Assembly (NCBI GenBank): GCA_947624675.1
Contig: CANQLI010000012.1
Location: 1-40,452 of the forward strand
Length of the DNA: 40,452 nt
Source of the DNA: an uncultured Clostridia bacterium
GTDB lineage: Bacteria > Bacillota > Clostridia > Oscillospirales > Ruminococcaceae
Direction of reading: 5' to 3'
A program made the translations under genes and the position numbers. Positions 25,469-33,198 of this stretch are shown here, in pieces. Numbering within the stretch: the first letter of the stretch is position 1; each line of letters starts with the position of its first letter. The notes below the pieces were generated by a model. That model ran no database searches, was not told the origin of the DNA, and worked only from the letters and a program-made list of their open reading frames with translations.

Positions 25469-26470
25469 ATGAACTACATAGGTTCAAAATATTCTTTGTT
25501 GGGCTTTATTAAAGAAACCATAGGAAATGTTACCGGGTATACAAATGGAGAAGGCCTTGTATTTGCCGATTTATTTGCCGGTACAGGAGTAGTCGGAGCA
25601 GCATATAAAGAAATGGGTTTCAGAGTCATTTCTAATGATATTCAGTATTACAGTTATGTAATAAATAAGCATTTAATTGAAAATGTCCCAATACTTGACA
25701 GTACTCTACTTAACTATTTAAATTCTTTAGACAATGTTAAAGGTTTTGTTTATAACAATTATTGTTCTGGTTCAGGGAGCGCTCGAAACTATTTTACGGA
25801 CGCAAATGGTCAAAAATGTGATGCTATCCGAACTAAACTTGAAGAATTGTATAAAAAACATGAAATAGATGATTCTATATATTTTTATTTTCTTGCAAGT
25901 CTTGTAAATTCTATTGACAAATATGCTAATACAGCTTCGGTTTATGGTGCTTTCTTAAAGCATGTAAAAAAATCAGCACAAAAGGACTTTGTACTTGAGC
26001 TTCTTCCAGTTATTTCGGGAATTAAAGGAAAGGTTTATAATAAGGATATAAACGTTCTTATAAAAGAAGTTCATGGTGATATTCTTTATCTTGATCCACC
26101 ATATAACACGCGACAATATTGCACAAATTATCATGTACTTGAAACAATTGCGAGATATGATAATCCTCAACTAAATGGTAAAACAGGTCTTAGAGATTAT
26201 ACTGAGCAGAAGAGTACTTTTTGTTCAAAGCAGACTGTTAGTAAGGCGTTCGATTATTTGATTTCTCACGCTGATTTTAAACACATATTTTTAAGCTATA
26301 ATAATGAAGGATTGATGAGTCTTGACACGATAAAAGCTATAATGTCAAAATATGGTAAGTATGCATGCTATACGATGAATTATCGACGCTTTAAAGCTGA
26401 TAAAAACGAAAATCGCCAAATAGCTGCAAACTCAACAACAGAGTATATACATTGCCTTATAAAGGAGTAA
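25469..26470 (+). CDS. DNA adenine methyltransferase, D12 class (Type II modification subunit 1)
   Basis: 333 residues. NYIGSKYSLLGFI and VFADLFAGTGVVGAAY are the N-terminal helix and SAM-binding motif I; DILYLDPPYNTRQY is motif IV with DPPY, as in N6-adenine methyltransferases of the D12 class. KGKTGLRDYTEQKS and HIFLSYNNEGL are further family motifs. It modifies host DNA against the linked nucleases. It ends 3 bp before the second methyltransferase gene; two methyltransferases suggest an asymmetric site, with each strand modified separately. Confidence 0.9.
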   Translation: MNYIGSKYSLLGFIKETIGNVTGYTNGEGLVFADLFAGTGVVGAAYKEMGFRVISNDIQYYSYVINKHLIENVPILDSTLLNYLNSLDNVKGFVYNNYCSGSGSARNYFTDANGQKCDAIRTKLEELYKKHEIDDSIYFYFLASLVNSIDKYANTASVYGAFLKHVKKSAQKDFVLELLPVISGIKGKVYNKDINVLIKEVHGDILYLDPPYNTRQYCTNYHVLETIARYDNPQLNGKTGLRDYTEQKSTFCSKQTVSKAFDYLISHADFKHIFLSYNNEGLMSLDTIKAIMSKYGKYACYTMNYRRFKADKNENRQIAANSTTEYIHCLIKE

Positions 26471-26473
26471 ACA

Positions 26474-27268
26474 GTGCCAAAGTTTAATGATGTAAATTTG
26501 AGCCGATGGAAGGATTATTCGGATATTTATACTGATTCGTTGTGGGTTATAGAAAAGCGTGACAATTCAGGAGCGCATTGTGGTAGCTATCACGGAAACT
26601 TTATTCCTCAGATTCCACATCAGTTATTTTTAAGATACACTAAAAAGGGAGATTGGATATTAGATCCTTTTATGGGTAGTGGGACCTCTCTGATAGAAGC
26701 CCAACGACTCGGACGAAATTCTGTTGGCATTGAATTACAGGAAGAAGTCGCTAAAGAGGCATATCAACGTATACTTTCCGAAAAAAATGATCTTTGCCAC
26801 GGAAGGGTTTGCGTCGATGATAGCAGAACGGCGGATATTAGCAGTATAATGAAAAAGGAAGGAATAGAAAAGTTTAAGTTTATAATTTTCCATCCACCGT
26901 ATTGGGATATAATTAAATTTTCTGAGGACCAAAATGATATTTCAAATTCAAAAACACTAAAATTATATCTTGATAATTTTGGAAAAGTAATTGATAACAC
27001 AACTCAACATCTTGAAATGAATAGATATTGTGCTGTTGTGATAGGAGATAAATTTGCAAATAGTGAAATCGTACCGCTTGGCTTCCATTGCATGAATTTG
27101 TTTTTAAATCGTGGCTTTAAAATGAAAGCGATTATTGTTAAAAACTTTGAAGACACAAAAGGGAAATCAAATCAACAAGCTATTTGGCGTTATCGTGCTC
27201 TTGCATCAGACTTCTATATATTTAAGCATGAGTATATTTTTATATTTAAAAAGGTGAGGTTGTTTTAG
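26474..27268 (+). CDS. DNA methyltransferase (N6-adenine/N4-cytosine type, modification subunit 2)
   Basis: 264 residues. Motif I is DWILDPFMGSGTSLIEAQRLG with SAM-binding GxG, then VGIEL, then the catalytic motif IV, FIIFHPPYW. The order I-IV with a following variable part resembles gamma-type amino-methyltransferases; PPYW fits N6A or N4C. A GTG start at 26474 with AAAGGAG six bases before it is clear; the site overlaps the stop of subunit 1, so translation is coupled. The stop codon lies in the loop of a terminator. Confidence 0.87.
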   Translation: MPKFNDVNLSRWKDYSDIYTDSLWVIEKRDNSGAHCGSYHGNFIPQIPHQLFLRYTKKGDWILDPFMGSGTSLIEAQRLGRNSVGIELQEEVAKEAYQRILSEKNDLCHGRVCVDDSRTADISSIMKKEGIEKFKFIIFHPPYWDIIKFSEDQNDISNSKTLKLYLDNFGKVIDNTTQHLEMNRYCAVVIGDKFANSEIVPLGFHCMNLFLNRGFKMKAIIVKNFEDTKGKSNQQAIWRYRALASDFYIFKHEYIFIFKKVRLF

Positions 27269-27282
27269 CTACTTCACCTTTT
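27249..27282. terminator. Convergent terminator between methyltransferase and nuclease genes
   Basis: AAAAGGTGA (27249-27257) pairs with TCACCTTTT (27274-27282). Symmetric A/T ends let it act in both directions, and it separates the rightward methyltransferases from the leftward nucleases. Confidence 0.75.
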
Positions 27283-27315
27283 GATTTCTAAAATATACTT
27301 CTTAATCTTAAATGT

Positions 27316-28485
27316 TTAAACAATTCGTTTAAATGCGATTCCATTATTTTCAATGTCAAAGCCAATATACTCTAATGGTTCAATAATGACATTTTTATGT
27401 AATGGCGGATAACTGTTGCTAAAAGTTTTACAACTTTTTATGAATGTTTGATCGGCAGTGCTTTTAGCCAATACGCAAGGAATTATATGAATAACCACAT
27501 TCTTCTTAAAAGATGTATAATTTGGAACCATATAATCAATTACCCACCTGATATACCACGGAATCTGGTTGTTTAAAATCTCCATAAAAGGCTTAACACA
27601 CTTTAATTCAACAACTCTTATATACACATTTTGATCATTTCTCTGTATAGTCATAATATCTATGCGTTGCATTCCTACTCCGCACGATACTTCATTCCCA
27701 ATCCAACAAGTTAGATTGGGAAATTTTATCAGTAGACTGTTAAGGGGCTTTTTGTCAAAGTTCTGCATAATGTATGCCTGTAGGTGAGCTTCAAACGCAT
27801 TCCCATTTTTACATTTAAAAAACATTCTATGACTTATATCAACACTATCTGTCCTTCCGGTGTACGTATGTGATGAGTTATTATATATTATTTTAAAAGA
27901 ATTATCATCAAATGAGAATTGCTTTGATTTTTTTAACAAATAAGAATTATTTAAATTATTTATATAATACAATTTTTTAACAAGGCTGTTAAATTCATAC
28001 TTTGTTATCATCGTGCAACCACGGTTTCCTTTTAATTTACGATAAATTAGACTCCAACACATTTGATATGGACGCTTTACTTTATTTAGACTATCAAGGT
28101 AGTCGTGTTCTGAAACCCCATAGGCAAAGACTGTATCCGGTTCTATCCTAATTCTGAAGGTTAGTGGTTTGCATAGTTTATGTATAAGAAAATTATTTTC
28201 ATCGTTTTCATCAAAAAAGGCGGTGGTAGCTACTTTAAAAACCCCATAAAATCTCCCTGATTTTCCATTGTATGATTGTAGATAAAAAATTATTTTATCT
28301 CCTACTCTTATTCTTGATATATCTGCTATCATTCCTACGAGGTTACGTTCAGTTGTTGCATTGATTTTAACGTCAGGATTTAATATGAATGGAACTGTTT
28401 TATCTTTTGCCCCTGTTCCCGCAAACATATACTCAAGATGATATTTAAAGGTGGTTTTGTCAACAATAAAGACGTGATAGTTCAT
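27316..28485 (-). CDS. Putative PD-(D/E)xK restriction nuclease or specificity protein
   Basis: 389 residues. N-terminal 130 residues look like an EVE/PUA-type reader: MNYHVFIVDKTTFKYHLE, VGDKIIFYLQ, GRFYGVFKVATT. The C-terminal half has MQRIDIMTIQ...YIRVVELKCVKP, where Asp and Glu-x-Lys fit a PD-(D/E)xK nuclease core. So one protein may combine a DNA base reader with a nuclease domain. It starts 3 bp after the HNH gene and is likely its operon partner. Its exact role (second nuclease, specificity factor, or modified-DNA nuclease) is unresolved. Confidence 0.65.
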   Translation of the reverse strand: MNYHVFIVDKTTFKYHLEYMFAGTGAKDKTVPFILNPDVKINATTERNLVGMIADISRIRVGDKIIFYLQSYNGKSGRFYGVFKVATTAFFDENDENNFLIHKLCKPLTFRIRIEPDTVFAYGVSEHDYLDSLNKVKRPYQMCWSLIYRKLKGNRGCTMITKYEFNSLVKKLYYINNLNNSYLLKKSKQFSFDDNSFKIIYNNSSHTYTGRTDSVDISHRMFFKCKNGNAFEAHLQAYIMQNFDKKPLNSLLIKFPNLTCWIGNEVSCGVGMQRIDIMTIQRNDQNVYIRVVELKCVKPFMEILNNQIPWYIRWVIDYMVPNYTSFKKNVVIHIIPCVLAKSTADQTFIKSCKTFSNSYPPLHKNVIIEPLEYIGFDIENNGIAFKRIV

Positions 28486-28488
28486 AAA

Positions 28489-29106
28489 TTATGTTTTCCT
28501 TTCTTCCAAATGGCGTCTAAATTCCAATGGATCGTAACAAAAACAACCTTCACAACCATTTTCTTCACCATTATGTGTTTTTCCACCTTTGTAAAACGAA
28601 ATTGGATATCCAAGTTGTTTTGCGTCAAAACGTTTACCTGTTTTTTTACAGCTTTTGCAAAATTGTCGCTTTGCATCATTTGCTGCTTTACTTAAAGGTT
28701 GAAAATCGGAAATTTTTTGCTCTTGGTTTTTCATAACTCTGTCTTCATTCTTACGACCGTTTTTGTGATCACATTCAGGATTGGATGTTCCCAGGATAAC
28801 ACAACGCTTTGAGCATATTTCACGCTTTATGTCCGGACGAATGTGTTGTGAATATTTACCGTTGTTGAATCCAACCGTTCTTATTTCGTCTACTTTGTTT
28901 CCGGGAGTAATGGATCTGTTTCTTTCTATAAGATACTTTTTTCCAAATGATCCATCATCTCGTGACCATCCTGCACCGTTTAATAATTGTAATCCTTGAT
29001 ATTTTCCGACAAATTCGTCAACGGATACCCATCGGCTACAACCAGTTTCATCAATTTGTGCTAATTCTTCAAACAGTTCAATTTTCGTCATTTTTCTCTT
29101 AGTCAT
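28489..29106 (-). CDS. HNH-type Type II restriction endonuclease
   Basis: 205 residues. The N-terminal half (GCSRWVSVDEFVGKYQGLQLLNGAGWSRDDGSFGKKYLIERNR) is followed by CVILGTSNPECDHKNGRKND-type HNH motif (here PECDHKNGRKNEDR), FQPLSKAANDAKRQFCKSCKKTGKR with the zinc-like Cys pairs, and CEGCFCYDP near the end. This is the beta-beta-alpha-metal nuclease layout of several Type II enzymes with paired methyltransferases. ATG overlaps the stop of the controller gene by 4 bp (ATGA), so the two are coupled. Recognition site unknown. Confidence 0.82.
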   Translation of the reverse strand: MTKRKMTKIELFEELAQIDETGCSRWVSVDEFVGKYQGLQLLNGAGWSRDDGSFGKKYLIERNRSITPGNKVDEIRTVGFNNGKYSQHIRPDIKREICSKRCVILGTSNPECDHKNGRKNEDRVMKNQEQKISDFQPLSKAANDAKRQFCKSCKKTGKRFDAKQLGYPISFYKGGKTHNGEENGCEGCFCYDPLEFRRHLEERKT

Positions 29107-29327
29107 TGTTTTGTTCCTTCATTATCAATAAATAATTTGTATATTTCGACTTCCAACGCATCGGCAATACGTTGAATATTTTCCAAAGAAATACTCCTTT
29201 TAAATCTTTCAATATCGCTAATGTATGTCCTGTGTAAATTACTGATTTCTGCAAGCTTTTCTTGCGAAATTCCTTTCATATTGCGATATTTTCTAACATT
29301 CATACCAAAAACTTTAATTATATCCAT
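29103..29327 (-). CDS. XRE-type controller (C) protein of the R-M system
   Basis: 74 residues, the usual size of restriction-modification controller proteins. The helix-turn-helix is GISQEKLAEISNLHRTYISDIERFKRSISL. C proteins bind their own promoter and delay nuclease expression until methylation is complete. It is the first gene of the leftward unit with the HNH nuclease and the PD-(D/E)xK protein. Direct repeats CAA(A/T)AAGTC at 29366-29374 and 29381-29389 upstream are a possible binding site. Confidence 0.85.
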   Translation of the reverse strand: MDIIKVFGMNVRKYRNMKGISQEKLAEISNLHRTYISDIERFKRSISLENIQRIADALEVEIYKLFIDNEGTKQ

Positions 29328-29795
29328 TATATCACCCCTCTATACAAATTTTATAAATTTGAATACAAAAAGTCTACACACAATAAGTCACATCAGGTTG
29401 AAAGTTCTTTTTATTATTTAACTCATTTGAGTTTAAAAGCCACAAAATAGATGATCCAATTTTAAATGACGGTTTCTTTATGTCTTGTAAATTATATTTA
29501 CGATAAATATTTCCCTTATGGTTAATGATTTTATCAATTTATTGCTTCTTTCTTCGACTGTTACTTTTATTAAATAATCAGACAATATAATTGATCTATA
29601 CAGAAACATACTATTCCTTGTAGTCACTAACTGTGATGTTATCTTACTGTGGGATCAAAACCAGATGATATAACAGTATACAAATTAAGCATTGAAAAAT
29701 ATTTAATAGTGTGGTACAATAAAAACATAAAAAGGAAATTTTCTAAACATATGTTACATTAAAACTTGTTAAGTAAAAGAAGGTGAGGGGAAATT
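29328..29795. other. Intergenic region upstream of the controller gene
   Basis: 468 bp, AT-rich. Near 29366-29389 there are two direct repeats (CAAAAAGTC and CAATAAGTC, 15 bp apart) just before the controller gene, possible C-protein operators. I see no credible gene in the rest. Confidence 0.45.
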
Positions 29796-30173
29796 ATGAA
29801 AATAACTCATACGGCAGGATGGGATTAACTTGGTGATTTTGCTCCAGAATTTGCGCATTTTAACGATGATGTTTTGTTTGGCGAAAACTGGAACAACGGG
29901 GACATTGATATAAAGACGCACTGTATTATTACGATAGTAGTTTTGATGTCTTCAAGTGTTACGGATTCATCTTTGATACACCACCTTCAAAATGCAAAGG
30001 ACACGTCGTGACTAAGGAAGAGATAGCGGCGGTCATAACTCATACTGCTTTTTATGCAAGTTGGCCCAAGGGGGTGGGCGGTGTTTCATCTTGCTTTTGA
30101 GATGCCCGGAACCGAGTGTTCAAACGAATGGTTGGAGTCTGTCAGTGATGAGAATTATAAAAAGCTTAAATAA
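29796..30173 (+). pseudogene. Carboxymuconolactone decarboxylase-family protein, decayed
   Basis: A good Shine-Dalgarno (AGGTGAGGGG) and ATG start the frame MKITHTAGWD, then TAA where a codon such as CAA is expected. After it the frame continues LGDFAPEFAHFNDDVLFGENWNNGDID and LMSSSVTDSSLIHHLQNAK, with a one-base loss near 30000 before VTKEEIAAVITHTAFYA, and one extra G near 30074 before WAVFHLAFEMPGTECSNEW. These blocks match the carboxymuconolactone decarboxylase / AhpD-like family. With one stop and two frameshifts it is inactive. It sits directly ahead of a flavin reductase gene. Confidence 0.8.
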
Positions 30174-30253
30174 TCGGATTGAATATGTGATTTGTTGACT
30201 ATAATTATATAAGTAAATAATTTTATACATAGTAAGTAAGGAGGATCTTTATT

Positions 30254-30826
30254 ATGAAGAAAAATTTAGGTGTTGTACCGGCAGTGTATCCGATGCCTGT
30301 TTTAATGGTTGCTGCGTATGACGAAAACTCAAAGGTAAATGTGATGAATGCCGCGTGGGGTATGATCTGTGCTATGGATAAAATAGCGCTCTTTATTGAT
30401 GAAGATCATAAGACCACACAGAATATCCTGAAAACAAAAGCGTTTACTGTGAGTATCGCTGACAAGGAGCATATGGATGTTGCTGACTTTTTCGGTATTG
30501 CAACAGGAAATAAAATGACAGATAAGTTTGAGCGCACAGGTTATCATGCGGTCAAGAGTGAGTTTGTAAATGCACCTGTCGTTGAGGAATTTCCCGTTGT
30601 AATGGAGTGTGAGCTGGTTGAGGTAGTTAACACTGATAATATGTATGCAGTAGTCGGAAAGATATTAAATGTCGGCGCTGATGAGGATGTATTGTCAGAA
30701 GGTGGAAAAATAGACCCTGAAAAGCTGAACGCTCTTATTTTTGATCAATACCAGTCCGGATATTATGTTTCCGGTGAGAAAGTGGGAAAAGCTTGGAATG
30801 CAGGCGCAGGTCTGATGAAAAAGTAG
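30254..30826 (+). CDS. Flavin reductase-like FMN-binding protein
   Basis: 190 residues of the FMN-binding split-barrel type: VPAVYPMPVLMVAAYDENSKVNVMNAAWG at the N-terminus, KTTQNILKTKAFTVSIADKEHMDVADFFGI in the middle and EFPVVMECELVEVV with VVGKILNVGADEDVL. Such proteins bind FMN and either reduce flavin or act as small redox enzymes. AAGGAGG precedes the ATG. It stands alone between a decayed gene and the invertible segment; terminator follows. Confidence 0.9.
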   Translation: MKKNLGVVPAVYPMPVLMVAAYDENSKVNVMNAAWGMICAMDKIALFIDEDHKTTQNILKTKAFTVSIADKEHMDVADFFGIATGNKMTDKFERTGYHAVKSEFVNAPVVEEFPVVMECELVEVVNTDNMYAVVGKILNVGADEDVLSEGGKIDPEKLNALIFDQYQSGYYVSGEKVGKAWNAGAGLMKK

Positions 30827-30865
30827 TTTATTGATTATTCCCCAATGTTGAGTTGATAATATTTT

Positions 30866-30902
30866 AACCGCTTGAACTTTTAAAAGTTTAAGCGGTTTTT
30901 TG
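30866..30902. terminator. Terminator of flavin reductase, bidirectional
   Basis: AACCGCTT-G-AACTTTTA pairs with TAAAAGTT-T-AAGCGGTT (30866-30897), followed by TTTTTTG. Being AT-rich at both ends it can also stop leftward transcription emerging from the invertible segment. Confidence 0.85.
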
Positions 30903-31033
30903 TTAATACGATATCAAAACATTTTATAAAAAAAGCAAATAATTTTTAATTGCTAAAAATAACATTATAATGACAAAATTCGACAGACTTCTCATAAATT
31001 CTGCGTTATTCTGAAATAACAGATATTGCAATG

Positions 31034-31059
31034 TTCGCAAATTATGCTACTTTGTGAAA
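31034..31059 (+). repeat. Left inverted repeat (IRL) of invertible segment
   Basis: 26 bp, beginning TTCGCAAATT and ending TTTGTGAAA. Its exact reverse complement is at 32398-32423. No match outside the 26 bases on either side, so the boundaries are clear. Confidence 0.93.
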
Positions 31060-31125
31060 CGACCGCAACACTGTGAAAAAACAAGGGCTTTTATCGGTCA
31101 TGGATATTTTGACGGCTCAAAGTTG

Positions 31126-32235
31126 CTAAGCTATATTGAGCCTTTCAACATACCTTTTTTTCGCCTCAATAGAAGAATGAACATATCTGTTAAGAGTAAT
31201 GTTTACATTTGTATGACCGAGAAGTTCGCTGACTGCCTTTATGTCAAAGCCCTTTTCTATACACAGAGTTGCATAAGTGTGTCTTAGCAGATGAAAATTA
31301 ACTTCTCTTATGCCGCAGGCTTTAAGCACGGCCTTGAATCGGTATTGCATAGTTCGAGGTTCAACAGGCTTTTTAGTACCGGAAAGAATAAAGCTGTTTT
31401 GATCTTTTTTATTTTCCCCCAGTATCTTTAGTACAAACTCCGGTAATGGTATATCGCGCACCGAAGCTGTACTTTTGGGATCGCCCAGGTAAAGCATTGT
31501 TTTGTTAATACTGCCCGAGTTATCTGTTATGCGCTGAATGGTTTTTTTGACATGTACAGTTCCGTTTTCAAGGTCGATATCTCCCCATTTTAACGCGCAT
31601 ACTTCACCGATACGAAGCCCACTGTACATTGTAATAAGTATGCCGAGATTGCCGCAATTTAGATTATCAAGCAGATAATTTTTAAGCTTTAAGCGTTCTG
31701 AGTCATTTAAAACAGGTATATTTTTTCTTTCGTATTTAGGAATAAAAACATTCTTTATAGGATTAGACAGATCATATTTATACTCTGCATACTTTGAAAT
31801 GGACTTAAGTGTAGATAAAATATCCCGAACCATTTTAACCGATAAACTTCCAACGCCGTTTGATTTTCCGTAGGCAAGTTCATACTCAACAAATTCGTTT
31901 ATTTTAGCGGTGTCTATATCGGAATAGCTTATGTCCATAAAATACGGTATTATGTGTTTTGTGACTATTCTTTCGTAACAACAGTAGCTGGACTGTTTTA
32001 CCCTTAGCTTTATTGAGCTTAGCCATTCTAATGACAATTCCTTAAGACTTTTTCGACAGATGCTTTCCGAACCATTCGTGTACCTATACGCATCAAGCAT
32101 TTTTTGTTTAAGCTCTTTTAGTGTTCGTGCATAAAAATACTGATATTTTAGTTTTCCCTTGTCGTCCCTGTCAATGGGGATACGGCCTTCATAGCGTCCA
32201 TCCTTTCGTTTATAAATATTCATAGTACTCCTCAT
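31126..32235 (-). CDS. Tyrosine recombinase (site-specific invertase candidate)
   Basis: 369 residues in the Tn916-Int layout: an AP2-like N-terminal arm-binding segment (MNIYKRKDGRYEGRIPIDRDDKG), a SAM-like core-binding domain (about 60-165), and a catalytic domain with GLRIGE (Arg), HLLRH (His, Arg), a late GHTNVNITLNRYVH with the final His and nucleophile Tyr. The active site looks intact. AAGGAGG precedes the ATG at 32235; an in-frame ATG at 32223 also has a site (GAGGAG). It lies between perfect 26-bp inverted repeats with no other mobile-element gene, so it probably inverts its own segment. Leftward promoter: 32351-32379. Confidence 0.92.
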   Translation of the reverse strand: MRSTMNIYKRKDGRYEGRIPIDRDDKGKLKYQYFYARTLKELKQKMLDAYRYTNGSESICRKSLKELSLEWLSSIKLRVKQSSYCCYERIVTKHIIPYFMDISYSDIDTAKINEFVEYELAYGKSNGVGSLSVKMVRDILSTLKSISKYAEYKYDLSNPIKNVFIPKYERKNIPVLNDSERLKLKNYLLDNLNCGNLGILITMYSGLRIGEVCALKWGDIDLENGTVHVKKTIQRITDNSGSINKTMLYLGDPKSTASVRDIPLPEFVLKILGENKKDQNSFILSGTKKPVEPRTMQYRFKAVLKACGIREVNFHLLRHTYATLCIEKGFDIKAVSELLGHTNVNITLNRYVHSSIEAKKRYVERLNIA

Positions 32236-32263
32236 AAATATAACCTCCTTGTTTGACTGAAAT

Positions 32264-32294
32264 TTTGACGGCTAAATAATTTTTTATTTGACGG
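32264..32294 (+). promoter_or_regulatory. Candidate LytTR-type regulator site: two TTTGACGG repeats
   Basis: TTTGACGG occurs at 32264-32271 and 32287-32294, in the same orientation, 23 bp apart, about 18 bp upstream of the -35 of the outward promoter. LytTR regulators typically bind two direct half-sites about two helical turns apart upstream of -35. A third copy is at 31109-31116 inside the left end. Binding is inferred. Confidence 0.45.
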
Positions 32295-32312
32295 AGTTGT
32301 GAGTAAATCAAC

Positions 32313-32341
32313 TTTACAAATAAAAAAACTTGTGCTATACT
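32313..32341 (+). promoter_or_regulatory. Outward promoter inside the invertible segment
   Basis: TTTACA (32313-32318), exactly 17 bp, TATACT (32336-32341), pointing right through the inverted repeat at 32398 toward the agr-like operon (start 32474). This is the promoter expected to switch. Confidence 0.75.
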
Positions 32342-32350
32342 TTAGTTGAT

Positions 32351-32379
32351 ATTCTACCAAATTATTTAGATTTATACAA
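32351..32379 (-). promoter_or_regulatory. Recombinase promoter
   Basis: Minus strand TTGTAT (32374-32379), 17-bp spacer, TAGAAT (32351-32356), reading left into the recombinase gene. It is divergent from the outward promoter, with only about 10 bp between the two -10 boxes. Confidence 0.55.
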
Positions 32380-32397
32380 AAAGTATTTTTTATTGCC

Positions 32398-32423
32398 TTT
32401 CACAAAGTAGCATAATTTGCGAA
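32398..32423 (-). repeat. Right inverted repeat (IRR) of invertible segment
   Basis: Exact reverse complement of 31034-31059, 51 bp upstream of the LytTR regulator start codon. A degenerate direct copy of its core (AAAAAGTAGTATATTTTT) follows at 32432-32449. Confidence 0.93.
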
Positions 32424-32446
32424 AAAGCATTAAAAAGTAGTATATT
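32417..32446 (+). promoter_or_regulatory. Possible second, fixed promoter overlapping the right repeat
   Basis: TTGCGA (32417-32422), 18-bp spacer, TATATT (32441-32446). Weaker than the one inside. Its -35 is in the repeat and so would be restored by inversion; if active, it would give the operon a basal, orientation-independent transcription. Confidence 0.35.
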
Positions 32447-32473
32447 TTTATTATGTCTTCGGAGGATTTAAAT

Positions 32474-33187
32474 ATGCTTAGAGTTGCAATATGTGATGAT
32501 GATCAGAATTTTTGTTATAGTCTTGAAAGTATTATTCTTGAATATATGGAGTACATTGATGAATTGGTAGATGTATCGGCATATCATTCGGGAGAAAAAC
32601 TATTAAGAGATATGAGGAATAAGACGGGGTATGATATTATTTTCCTCGACATAGAAATGAATGGAATAAGCGGTATTGATGTAGGAATTGCGATAAGAAA
32701 AGAGTTAAACTTGTTTTTACCTCAAATTATTTATGTAACATCGCATGAATCATACGCCTTACAGCTGTTTCAGAATCAGCCCTTTGGATTTGTATCTAAG
32801 CCGGTAGTGGCGCAAAAGATACGAGATCTCATAAAGGAATACAAACGCCAGTTTGACAATGCAAATGTATATTTCGAGTTTAGTTTGGGAAAAACCATAA
32901 GCAAGATTGCGGTAAAGGACATACTGTATGTAAACAGTGTAACAAGAAAGCTTATGATACATACCGATACAGAGGTATTTGAGACATACAAAAAGCTTGA
33001 TGATTTTTGTAAACTTGGTATAAGCAAACATTTTGTGCGTATACATAAATCTTTTGCTGTTAATAATATGCACATTTCAAGTTATCACTACGATCGTATA
33101 AAAGTATCTAACGGTGAGGAATTGGTTATAAGCCGAAATTACCGTAAGCAGGTAAGAGCAAAATTGATCAAGCTGGAACATCAATAA
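32474..33187 (+). CDS. LytTR-family response regulator (AgrA-like)
   Basis: 237 residues. Receiver domain: AICDDDQNF with acidic pocket, IIFLDIEMNG containing the phospho-acceptor Asp, VTSHESYAL and SKPVV with the conserved Lys. C-terminal LytTR DNA-binding domain: SLGKTISKIAVKDILYVNSV, KHFVRIHKSFAVNNMHI, VVISRNYRKQ-type end (LVISRNYRKQ). It would be phosphorylated by the adjacent kinase and activate the operon. Start at 32474 has GGAGG eight bases upstream. First gene of the operon, 51 bp from the invertible segment. Confidence 0.93.
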   Translation: MLRVAICDDDQNFCYSLESIILEYMEYIDELVDVSAYHSGEKLLRDMRNKTGYDIIFLDIEMNGISGIDVGIAIRKELNLFLPQIIYVTSHESYALQLFQNQPFGFVSKPVVAQKIRDLIKEYKRQFDNANVYFEFSLGKTISKIAVKDILYVNSVTRKLMIHTDTEVFETYKKLDDFCKLGISKHFVRIHKSFAVNNMHISSYHYDRIKVSNGEELVISRNYRKQVRAKLIKLEHQ

Positions 33188-33198
33188 AGGGTGATAAT

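Larger units (their letters stand above)
31034..32423. mobile_element. Putative invertible DNA segment carrying its own tyrosine recombinase
   Basis: 1,390 bp including both 26-bp inverted repeats. The only gene inside is a tyrosine recombinase (31126-32235). Divergent promoters lie in the 162 bp to its right, one for the recombinase and one pointing out through the right repeat. A site-specific recombinase between perfect inverted repeats is the layout of phase-variable DNA inversions. As drawn, the outward promoter faces the agr-like operon. Inversion itself is inferred, not shown. Confidence 0.85.

Noticed and set aside
31034-32423. The 26-bp repeats as attachment sites of an integrated element
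   Set aside because: The repeats are inverted, not direct, and there is no cargo, excisionase or relaxase, so inversion fits better than excision.
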